Shown piece by piece: positions 6,790 to 12,202 of a DNA stretch of 12,202 nt. The number at the start of each line of letters is the position of its first letter. Position 1 is the first letter of the stretch. The DNA lies in the NCBI GenBank assembly GCA_038207745.1, contig JBBQZL010000068.1, positions 1 to 12,202 on the forward strand, in the 5' to 3' direction. A program made the translations under genes and the position numbers. Source of the stretch: JBBQZL01 sp038207745 (GTDB taxonomy: Bacteria > Actinomycetota > Thermoleophilia > Solirubrobacterales > 70-9). Below the pieces are notes generated by a model. It searched no databases and was not told the DNA's origin. It saw only the letters and a program-made list of their open reading frames with translations.

Positions 6790-8039
6790 CTGGCTGAACC
6801 CGAGCCCGACTCTCCCGCCGATTCATCGGTGACCGGCCTCTTACCGTCGATTTCGTCGCCGAGCACCTTGAGAGCCTCGTCCTTCGCCTCGTCAACGCGC
6901 CTGGTCTTCGGGTTGTCCGCCACCCTGACGTCCGGCTGGATCCCATCGGGGAAGAGCGAGACTCCGTCTGCCGTGAAGTACTCACCGACGGTCAGATCGA
7001 GCGCCCCGCCATTCGAGAGCGGCATCACCTGCTGAAAGACTCCCTTGCCGTAGGACCGGGTACCAACAACTGTCGAGCCGATGTTGTCGGCCAGCGCGGA
7101 GGTGAGGATCTCGGCTGCCGATGCTGTGTCGCGATTGATCAGAACGACAAGCGGCTGACCGGGAAGTGGGTCCCCGGTGGCCGTGTACTCGGCGTCCCCC
7201 TGGGTCCGGGACCTGGTTGAGACGACAACGTCCCCCTTTGGAATGAAGTCGCTCGCGCTGAGGACTGCTTCCCGCAGCAGCCCTCCTCCGTTCCCGCGCA
7301 TATCGAGGACGACGCCCTGGGCTCCCCGGGCGCGGACCTTCTCGAACGCCCTGCGAAGGATCTCGCCCGAGCCCTCGCTGAAGGTTGCGAACTGGACGAT
7401 GCCGAGCCTCTTCCCATTGACCAACTCGATGCGGCCACGCGTGATCGGGAGCTGGATCTCCTCGCGGGTGATGTTCAGATCCCGCGTCTTGCCGGTTGAC
7501 GGTCTAAGCACGCCGATGTTGACGCTCGAGCCCGCGGGGCCCTTGATCTTCGCGACGACAAGATCGGAGCTCTGACCGGCGATCGACCTACCCTCGACCG
7601 TGGTGATCACGTCTCCGGCGGCGATCCCGGCCCCGGCGGCTGGGGTCTTCGGGAAGACCTTGCCGACACGGAGGCCCTTCTTGACCTCACTGACAGTGAG
7701 CCCGATCCCCGTGAACCGGCCGCTGATCGACTCCTGAAAGCGAGCCAGGTTCTTCGGGTTGAAGTAGTGGGAGAATCGATCCTTGAACTTGAGACGGAGG
7801 CTCCTGACCATCCCATTGATAGCGGAGTCCGTGAGTTCGTTCTCACCGACCTCGCGGTAGTAGCTGCCCTTGATGACACCACTTGCCTCGCTGGTCAGCC
7901 CGCCCGTCTGATCGACAAAGGCGGAGCGGATCGACTCGGGAAGCTTGTCGGGATGCCCGCCAAGCCACATTCCGGCTGCCAGCACCAGTAGCAGGCCCAC
8001 TGCAAGGGCCAGTACCCGGCCCAGGCGGGACCCGCTCAC
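6786..8039 (-). CDS. ctp: C-terminal processing (tail-specific) S41 serine protease
   Basis: A 417-residue membrane-anchored protease of the CtpA/Prc family that cuts proteins after recognising their C-terminal tail. Residues 7-28 form a single hydrophobic segment (LGRVLALAVGLLLVLAAGMW), so the enzyme should sit outside the membrane. A PDZ domain spans about 105-190, with GIGLTVSE as its start and the AGDVITTVEG turn near 141-150. The peptidase core has DMRGNGGG (246-253), the nucleophile Ser307 in DTASAAEILTSAL, and Lys332 in SYGKGVFQ. The 25-residue Ser-Lys spacing equals that of E. coli Prc (Ser452/Lys477). The tail (about 396-417) is Ser/Gly/Glu-rich. GTG 8039 lies 7 bases after the ftsX stop, with GAGG 5 bases upstream. 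The position next to ftsX suggests a wall-remodelling target, possibly a hydrolase controlled by FtsEX. Confidence 0.95.
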   Translation of the reverse strand: MSGSRLGRVLALAVGLLLVLAAGMWLGGHPDKLPESIRSAFVDQTGGLTSEASGVIKGSYYREVGENELTDSAINGMVRSLRLKFKDRFSHYFNPKNLARFQESISGRFTGIGLTVSEVKKGLRVGKVFPKTPAAGAGIAAGDVITTVEGRSIAGQSSDLVVAKIKGPAGSSVNIGVLRPSTGKTRDLNITREEIQLPITRGRIELVNGKRLGIVQFATFSEGSGEILRRAFEKVRARGAQGVVLDMRGNGGGLLREAVLSASDFIPKGDVVVSTRSRTQGDAEYTATGDPLPGQPLVVLINRDTASAAEILTSALADNIGSTVVGTRSYGKGVFQQVMPLSNGGALDLTVGEYFTADGVSLFPDGIQPDVRVADNPKTRRVDEAKDEALKVLGDEIDGKRPVTDESAGESGSGSAR

Positions 8040-8046
8040 CGGTACC

Positions 8047-8955
8047 TCAGATCTTCAGAAAGCGCCGCAGCGTTATGCCGGAGCCGATTGCCGAGACGGC
8101 GATCGACGCTGCGAAGAGAATCGCGATCAGGGTCAGGAAGGGGATTGACTCCTGCGCCTTGAGCAGCGGTCCGAGCGTGCCCGAAAGGGGGTCGATAATC
8201 GTGATCTTGCCAAGCCACAGGATCAGTATGGCGATCCCGCCGCCGACGAAGCCCACGACTATTCCCTCGATCATGAATGGCCAGCGGATGAACCATCTGG
8301 TTGCCCCGACCAGTCGCATCACCTCAACCTCGCGACGACGCGTGTAGATCGAAAGCCGGATCGTGTTGCCGATCAACATCAGCGTGGCGAGCAGGTGCAG
8401 GGGCGTGATCACGGTGAGTACGATCTTCAGCGCACCGGTCACCTGCTCGATCGTCTGACGCTCGTTCTGTCGATCGAAGATGTCCTGAATCACCGGATTG
8501 ATCGCCTTTGGCTTCCCATTTGGGCCCGGGGGCATGATCTCGCTGCGAATCGCATCCAGATTTGCCGCGTCATCGGGTTGGACGACGAAGTTGGCCGGCA
8601 GCGGATTCGAGTTGAGTTCCTTGGTCGGGTCCTCCTTGCCCTTGAGCGTGGCCTTCAGCTCTTCAAGGGCCTGTGCCTTGGTCACGAATCCCACCGAGTC
8701 AACATGTGGCAGAGCACCGAGCTGCTCGCGCACCTTGGCGATGTCCGCCTTGGTCGCGTCGTCGTAGATCGCGACGCGGAGCTCCAGCTTGTTGCGCACC
8801 TCGTTGCTTTTCGCCTGGGTGGTCTGGAAGACCGGGATCAGGACACCGAGCAGGATCACCGTGACGATCGTGGTCACAATCGCCGCGACGCTTGGCGCCG
8901 CATTGCGGCGCATCGCGCGGAATGCCTCCTGCGTGAAGAAGAGCAGCCGGTTCAT
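8047..8955 (-). CDS. ftsX: cell division membrane protein FtsX
   Basis: FtsX is the membrane half of the FtsEX complex, an ABC-type machine that does not transport but transmits ATP hydrolysis to peptidoglycan hydrolases at the septum. The 302-residue product has the family layout: cytoplasmic N-terminus, TM1 (about 22-42), a large outer loop (43-175) expected to contact the hydrolase or its adaptor, then TM2 (176-197), TM3 (226-247) and TM4 (271-292). RRREVEVMRLVGAT (207-219) is the conserved segment after TM2 that docks on FtsE. The loop has an extra charged stretch rich in Lys/Asp/Pro (about 101-152). The ATG at 8955 overlaps the ftsE stop by four bases (ATGA), so translation is probably coupled; no strong separate ribosome site is seen. 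Confidence 0.96.
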   Translation of the reverse strand: MNRLLFFTQEAFRAMRRNAAPSVAAIVTTIVTVILLGVLIPVFQTTQAKSNEVRNKLELRVAIYDDATKADIAKVREQLGALPHVDSVGFVTKAQALEELKATLKGKEDPTKELNSNPLPANFVVQPDDAANLDAIRSEIMPPGPNGKPKAINPVIQDIFDRQNERQTIEQVTGALKIVLTVITPLHLLATLMLIGNTIRLSIYTRRREVEVMRLVGATRWFIRWPFMIEGIVVGFVGGGIAILILWLGKITIIDPLSGTLGPLLKAQESIPFLTLIAILFAASIAVSAIGSGITLRRFLKI

Positions 8956-9830
8956 CGTGCAATCCCGTCATGGCCGTGGCCGTTGGTCTGACCCTCGAGG
9001 CCGACACCCATCTCGGCGCGCATCCGCACGCCGAATTCGGTGGTCGACTCCTCTGTGTACCCGCCGCTGACCTCGTCGCGGACAACCCTTCCCTCGTAGA
9101 GCTCGACAACCCTGCGACGCATGTTGTCGACCATCTCGCGGTCATGGGTCACAACCACAACGGTGGTTCCGGTGCGATTGATCCGGTAGAGAAGCTGCAT
9201 GATCCCGATAGAGGTGACCGGATCGAGGTTTCCGCTCGGCTCATCGGCAAGCAGAAGCGGCGGATGGTTGATGAAGGCCCTGGCCACCGCGACGCGCTGC
9301 TGCTCTCCGCCGGAGAGCTGATCGGGATAGCTGTGAAGTTTGGTCGAGAGTCCGACGAGACGGAGGATCTCGGGGACCTTGGTGCGGATATCGGTGCGGG
9401 AGGCGCCGATCACCTGGAGCGCATAGGCGACGTTGTCGTAAACGGTCCGGTTCGGGAGCAGCTTGAAGTCCTGGAAGATCGTGCCGATGTTTCGGCGCAT
9501 GTAGGGGACCTTCTTGTCGGGCAGCGAGCCGAGGTCGCGGCCCGCAATGCGGACGGCCCCTTCGGTCGGCTCGAGATCCTTGATCAGCAGCTTGATCAGG
9601 GTCGACTTTCCGCATCCGGTCGGGCCGACCAGAAAGACGAACTCGCCACGACCGATCGCCAGCGAGACCCGCTCAACGGCAAGGTGCCCACCGGGATAGA
9701 CCTTGGTCACGTCATCGAGTTCGATGATCGGAGCACCGCCACGTCTGGGACGCGTACGAGCTTGGTCAAGATCAGGAGTCTTCTTGCGGGATCGGGCCAT
9801 GTTCGAAAGACAGTTCTGCGGCCGGGCCAC
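8952..9830 (-). CDS. ftsE: cell division ATP-binding protein FtsE
   Basis: The ATPase half of FtsEX on the inner membrane face. From GTG 9830 the protein has 292 residues: Walker A GPTGCGKST (69-77), Q-loop FQDFKLL (119-125), signature LSGGEQQR (172-179), Walker B LLLADEP (192-198) and switch His229 in VTHD. The region around MRRNIGTIFQDFKLL is characteristic of FtsE. The start is uncertain. GTG 9830 has GGAGG with 4 bases of spacing; ATG 9800 (282 residues) has no Shine-Dalgarno; TTG 9857 lies too close to the predicted transcript start. All versions carry a basic N-terminal extension (MARSRKKTPDLDQARTRPRR) before the usual IELDDVTKVY, and a C-terminal tail of about 35 residues ending in a His/Gly-rich segment. 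Actinobacteria commonly have prfB just upstream; here it is absent. Confidence 0.95.
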   Translation of the reverse strand: MARPQNCLSNMARSRKKTPDLDQARTRPRRGGAPIIELDDVTKVYPGGHLAVERVSLAIGRGEFVFLVGPTGCGKSTLIKLLIKDLEPTEGAVRIAGRDLGSLPDKKVPYMRRNIGTIFQDFKLLPNRTVYDNVAYALQVIGASRTDIRTKVPEILRLVGLSTKLHSYPDQLSGGEQQRVAVARAFINHPPLLLADEPSGNLDPVTSIGIMQLLYRINRTGTTVVVVTHDREMVDNMRRRVVELYEGRVVRDEVSGGYTEESTTEFGVRMRAEMGVGLEGQTNGHGHDGIAR

Positions 9831-9871
9831 GACTCCTCCATGCGAAGCCGACAGCAACGAACCGCCCGGGC

Positions 9872-9900
9872 ATATTAGCGAAAGCTGATGAAAGTGTGAG
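9872..9900 (-). promoter_or_regulatory. candidate sigma-70-type promoter for the ftsE operon
   Basis: On the minus strand CTCACA (9900-9895, four of six matches to TTGACA) is followed after 17 bases by TAATAT (9877-9872, a near-perfect -10). Transcription would start near 9864, giving a leader of about 35 bases to the GTG at 9830 with its GGAGG at 9839-9835. It sits in an AT-richer pocket of a GC-rich region, which adds support. Confidence 0.55.
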
Positions 9901-9998
9901 CGAATGCTTGCGTATGGTCATTCAACGGACTCCCTGCCTGGCGTCTCGGGGGCGGGCGACGCGGGAGAGATCGGCGTCCCGACCAGACCAGCCTTGAC
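9901..9998. other. intergenic, nothing assignable
   Basis: This GC-rich non-coding stretch lies upstream of the ftsE promoter. I see only short inverted pairs (for example CGGGA with TCCCG around 9961-9981) and no ribosome site, open frame of note or RNA gene. Confidence 0.3.
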
Positions 9999-10047
9999 GG
10001 ACTGGGGCGACAAAACTACCCCTGCGGTAGGTATGTCGCCCCAGTCC
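9999..10047. other. 49-base near-perfect intergenic hairpin
   Basis: GGACTGGGGCGACA (9999-10012) pairs without mismatch with TGTCGCCCCAGTCC (10034-10047), a 14-bp stem. Inside it CTACC (10016-10020) pairs with GGTAG (10026-10030) around the loop CCTGC, separated from the outer stem by three unpaired bases on each side. It lies 33 bases beyond the truncated transketolase stop and about 100 bases upstream of the ftsE promoter. No T-run follows on either strand. Possible roles are a tail-less terminator, a REP-like palindrome, a protein-binding inverted repeat or a structured RNA. I do not recognise a known family. Confidence 0.85.
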
Positions 10048-10080
10048 ATGCAGATCGGGCATTCTTGAAGTTCACGGCGC

Positions 10081-10311
10081 TCAGGGGCCAGGCAAAGGCG
10101 CTTGCACCGCCTGCCCCTTGGAGAGCACGAAGCAATCTCGCTCGGGCCACTTCGGGTTGGCCGGATCGTGGCGGAGGACCCGATAGAAGAGAGCCGAGAC
10201 GATGTCCGCAGACGAGAGCGAGGAGTCGAGGTGGCCCGACTTCGAGACCGCGAGCATGCGAACGCAGTTGATTCGAAGCACGGTTGCGTAGCGCTTGAGT
10301 TCAGCGATCAT
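10081..10311 (-). pseudogene. truncated transketolase N-terminal fragment
   Basis: The 76-residue frame matches only the first ~67 residues of transketolase N-terminal subunits: a leading helix (MIAELKRYATVLRINCVRML), then KSGHLDSSLSSADIVSALF, VLRHDPANPKWPERD and FVLSKGQA. Intact enzymes are about 270 residues or more (N-terminal subunit) and normally read GHPGGSLS and LSKGHA. Here the Gly-rich turn has become HLDSS, and the thiamine-diphosphate site histidine is Gln67. After Gln67 the similarity ends (VQAPLPGP, stop), and I see no continuation in other frames downstream. It therefore cannot hold the cofactor and is most likely a gene remnant. The ATG at 10311 has no good ribosome site. A small repurposed protein remains possible but is less likely. 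Confidence 0.7.
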
Positions 10312-10507
10312 GGCTTGTTGTTCTGGCCTTGGGGCGGTTCCCGGTAATTTCGCCAGTGCTGGGCGGAAAATGAGCCTCGGGAAGGCCCCTCACCCGAATC
10401 CGGGCGACCAGGCCGCCAGTGGCAGACGATCAGGATCGTTGCGGCTGCTGAGCCACTCAAACCGTCATCAAGACTAGGATTGGCAATGGACAGACGCCTG
10501 ATCGAAC
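10312..10507. other. intergenic, no gene seen
   Basis: This is non-coding sequence between the divergent transketolase remnant and the lipoprotein. It should hold the lipoprotein promoter, but no convincing -35/-10 pair stands out. An in-frame ATG at 10486 with AGGA 6 bases upstream could be an alternative, longer start of the lipoprotein frame or a leader peptide start. Confidence 0.3.
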
Positions 10508-10562
10508 TTCCCCCCAGGCTTGCGGGGAAATCGACAAGGACCCGACCCATTTCCCCCGGAGG
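10508..10562 (+). promoter_or_regulatory. leader with two competing hairpins ending at the lipoprotein ribosome site
   Basis: GGGGAAAT (10524-10531) can pair fully with ATTTCCCC (10549-10556, 8 bp), ending one base before the Shine-Dalgarno GGAGG (10558-10562). Its first six bases can instead pair with TTCCCC (10508-10513). The two pairings exclude each other, which is the geometry of a switchable leader. Whether it works as one is not shown by sequence alone. Confidence 0.35.
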
Positions 10563-10566
10563 CCCT

Positions 10567-10833
10567 GTGAAACGCACCGCGCTCATACTCGTCGCCCTCG
10601 CCGTCACCCTGGGTGCATCAGGGTGTGGTGAGAAGAAGGAGGACACGGGCTCGGTCGCCACCTCCGCCACGCAATCGACCGCTCCGCAGAGCGCGACCGA
10701 CACGACTCCCAACCCGCCCGACGGCGGGATCGGCAACAAGCCTGGCGGACCATCGGATTCGGGTGGCAACGGTTCGGGCGGGGACGGCTCAGGAGGCATC
10801 CAGCCGCCTCCGAACGTCAGCCCTTCGAACTAG
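10567..10833 (+). CDS. small Gly/Ser/Pro-rich putative lipoprotein
   Basis: No functional family is recognised. From GTG 10567 the product has 88 residues: a short basic start (VKRT), a hydrophobic stretch (ALILVALAVTLGA) and a lipobox ASG-Cys20, so it is probably lipidated and held on the outer face of the membrane. The mature 69 residues are low complexity: a charged GEKKED, then Ser/Thr/Ala-rich sequence, then Gly/Ser/Asp-rich (GGNGSGGDGSGG) and Pro-rich ends, probably disordered. The start is supported by GGAGG with 4 bases of spacing. A longer form from ATG 10486 would bury the signal peptide behind 27 residues and is less likely. Its TAG stop overlaps the stop of the convergent MauE-like gene. 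Confidence 0.65.
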   Translation: MKRTALILVALAVTLGASGCGEKKEDTGSVATSATQSTAPQSATDTTPNPPDGGIGNKPGGPSDSGGNGSGGDGSGGIQPPPNVSPSN

Positions 10834-11177
10834 CCGATCACGGCGACCGCCACGAAGGCGGCGCCGAGCAGGAGGTCTCGGACAACGGCGGTCGGGCCGA
10901 CTTTCGATTTCGGTCCGAAGCAGCCGCACGGCGCGCCGTTCCGGCCGTTCAGCATCGCCGAGACCAGGGTCGCCGCGAGTAGAAACATCAGCGCGCCGGC
11001 GAGAGCCGCAGCGACCCGGGATCCGATTGCGACCCCGGCCGCGAGAAACATCTCAACCATCGAGAGCAGGATCCAGGTGGCATTGCCCATCAGGGCGCCG
11101 GTGAAACCAAATGTCTCCATCCCGGCCTTTGCCGCCTTCTGGTCGACCAGTTTCCAGATCGCCGAGAAGGCGAGCAC
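10830..11177 (-). CDS. MauE/DoxX-like integral membrane protein
   Basis: A four-helix membrane protein of the MauE/DoxX type, a family linked to thiol redox and electron transfer. Helices lie at about 1-12 (incomplete), 32-52, 54-76 and 97-115; the GAPCGCFGPKS motif (Cys84, Cys86) before the last helix is the family-typical C-x-C-F-G. The only canonical start is GTG 11177, which cuts the first helix in half. The same frame continues upstream as ILLLARLLLAG, which would complete a normal 21-residue helix, until the nadA stop TGA at 11216-11214. Between that TGA and GTG 11177 there are only rare start codons (ATA 11210, CTG 11189, CTG 11186). The real start is thus probably upstream of the listed one. 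It follows nadA on the same strand, probably in one transcript. A redox partner of the thioredoxin type is not in the window. Confidence 0.75.
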   Translation of the reverse strand: MLAFSAIWKLVDQKAAKAGMETFGFTGALMGNATWILLSMVEMFLAAGVAIGSRVAAALAGALMFLLAATLVSAMLNGRNGAPCGCFGPKSKVGPTAVVRDLLLGAAFVAVAVIG

Positions 11178-11213
11178 CCCAGCCAGCAGAAGTCGGGCGA
11201 GAAGGAGTATCGA

Positions 11214-12194
11214 TCAGCCGATCGCGACCATGCGCTCGATCGGAAGCCGCGAACGCTCGGCAAGTTCCGGCGAGACCTGAACTTCGAACTTCATGTCCCT
11301 GAGCGAATCCCGCACCTTGGGCAGGGTGATCATCTTCATGTACCTGCAGAAGGCCATTCGGTTTGCCTCGATCAGGTTCGCCTGCGGAGCGGCCTGATGA
11401 AGCGGGTAGAGCATCCCGTTCTCGGTGGCGATGATGAACTCCCCCTCCGGGTTTGCCTCGACGTGCCTGAGCATCCCCGAGGTCGAGAGCATGTGAACCC
11501 CTTCGGGGTCGATGTCACCCGACGCGACGTACTCCATCGCCTGGGTTGAGCAACCGCACTCTGGATGGATCAGGAACTCCGCACCCGGATGCTCGGCTCG
11601 GGTTCTCGTGATGTCCTCGGGCCGAATCCCGGCGTGGACGTGGCACTCGCCGTCCCAGACGTGGAAGCGTGCTCGCCGTTCCGGATCATCGATCAGGCCG
11701 GTCTCACGTTCGACAAAGGCGCCGAGCCACATGTCCGGACCGAAGAGGATCTCGGTCTCCGGCCCCTGCTCCGCCCAGATGTGTTCTACGACGGCGACGG
11801 CGTTCGAGGACGTGCAGCAGTAGTCGGTCTCGGCCTTGACCTCAGCCGAGGTGTTGACGTACATCACCACCACCGCTCCGGGATGCTGGGCCTTCCAATC
11901 GCGCAACTGGTCGGCGTTGATCGAGTCCGAGAGCGAGCATCCCGCGTCCAGGTCCGGGATCAACACCGTCTTGTCCGGGGAGAGGATCGATGCCGTCTCG
12001 GCCATGAAATGAACTCCGCAGAAGACGATCAGCGACGAGTCGGTTTCCGCGGCGCCGCGCGACAGAGCAAGCGAGTCGCCAAGCAGATCAGCAACATCCT
12101 GCACCTCGGGCACCTGGTAGTTGTGGGCCAGGATGAAGGCATCCCGCTCGCCGGCAAGCGCACGGATCTCGGCACTCAACTCCGAGACCTCCAC
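11214..12194 (-). CDS. nadA: quinolinate synthase NadA
   Basis: NadA condenses iminoaspartate with dihydroxyacetone phosphate to give quinolinate in de novo NAD synthesis, using an oxygen-sensitive [4Fe-4S] cluster in the cytosol. The three cluster cysteines are placed as in the family: Cys86 in DLDAGCSL, Cys184 in DGECHVH and Cys283 in AFCRYMKMITL. Other signatures are ILAHNYQVPEVQDVADLLGD (21-40), YVNTSAEVKAETD (112-124), the SSNAV loop (129-133), LFGPDMWLG (150-158), HPECG (210-214) and TENGMLYPL (257-265). The 326 residues agree with the short (about 300-residue) type. GTG 12194 is the first start in the window, but the frame is open to the edge, so translation may begin outside it. The usual partners nadB and nadC are not in view. 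It reads into the MauE-like gene in the same frame. Confidence 0.96.
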   Translation of the reverse strand: MEVSELSAEIRALAGERDAFILAHNYQVPEVQDVADLLGDSLALSRGAAETDSSLIVFCGVHFMAETASILSPDKTVLIPDLDAGCSLSDSINADQLRDWKAQHPGAVVVMYVNTSAEVKAETDYCCTSSNAVAVVEHIWAEQGPETEILFGPDMWLGAFVERETGLIDDPERRARFHVWDGECHVHAGIRPEDITRTRAEHPGAEFLIHPECGCSTQAMEYVASGDIDPEGVHMLSTSGMLRHVEANPEGEFIIATENGMLYPLHQAAPQANLIEANRMAFCRYMKMITLPKVRDSLRDMKFEVQVSPELAERSRLPIERMVAIG

Positions 12195-12202
12195 GGGTGA
12201 AG

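Noticed and set aside
8970..9878. Plus-strand open frame of 302 residues opposite ftsE
   Set aside because: It is fully antisense to a gene with all ABC ATPase motifs, with no recognisable protein of its own.
11565..12200. Plus-strand open frame of 211 residues opposite nadA
   Set aside because: It is an antisense shadow of a well-conserved enzyme gene.

Overview
The window looks like chromosomal DNA of a high-GC Actinomycetota. The alanine/arginine-rich codon use, frequent GTG starts, ComEA-like HhH protein beside smpB, MauE-type DoxX protein and small six-cysteine secreted protein suggest class Thermoleophilia (Solirubrobacterales-like). That placement is an inference from style and gene content, not from a marker phylogeny. 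No phage, insertion sequence, CRISPR or tRNA gene is visible.

Layout, left to right. A small secreted cysteine-rich protein (30-428, +) is followed by a 295-base gap that holds a terminator hairpin and some weaker palindromes. Next is the tmRNA gene ssrA (724-1083, -), whose tag peptide can be read as ADHEFALAA-stop. A divergent metallophosphoesterase (1235-1831, +, TTG start) follows. It converges on a long minus-strand block, read from right to left: ftsE (starts about 9830), ftsX, a tail-specific S41 protease (ctp), a short RNase R (rnr), smpB, and a membrane-anchored, disordered protein with a C-terminal helix-hairpin-helix domain. ftsE/ftsX and ctp/rnr overlap by 4 bases, ftsX/ctp and rnr/smpB are a few bases apart, and a promoter-like sequence lies just upstream of ftsE, so ftsE-smpB is probably one operon. 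The HhH gene follows after a 97-base gap containing a hairpin.

Right of ftsE lies a non-coding stretch with a 49-base, nearly perfect hairpin, then a truncated transketolase N-terminus (10081-10311, -). A small lipoprotein (10567-10833, +) shares its stop codon with a convergent MauE/DoxX-like membrane protein (-). Last is quinolinate synthase nadA (11214-12194, -), whose true start could lie outside the window.

How they work together: tmRNA, SmpB and RNase R are the three core parts of trans-translation (ribosome rescue, tagging and nonstop-mRNA decay), and all lie within about 6 kb. Ctp belongs to the tail-specific protease family, one member of which (E. coli Prc/Tsp) removes ssrA-tagged proteins outside the cytoplasm. 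FtsEX is the ABC-type regulator of cell-wall hydrolases at division. The block therefore combines envelope/division control with ribosome rescue. The least understood component is the long HhH protein, whose predicted topology puts its DNA-binding-type domain in the cytoplasm.
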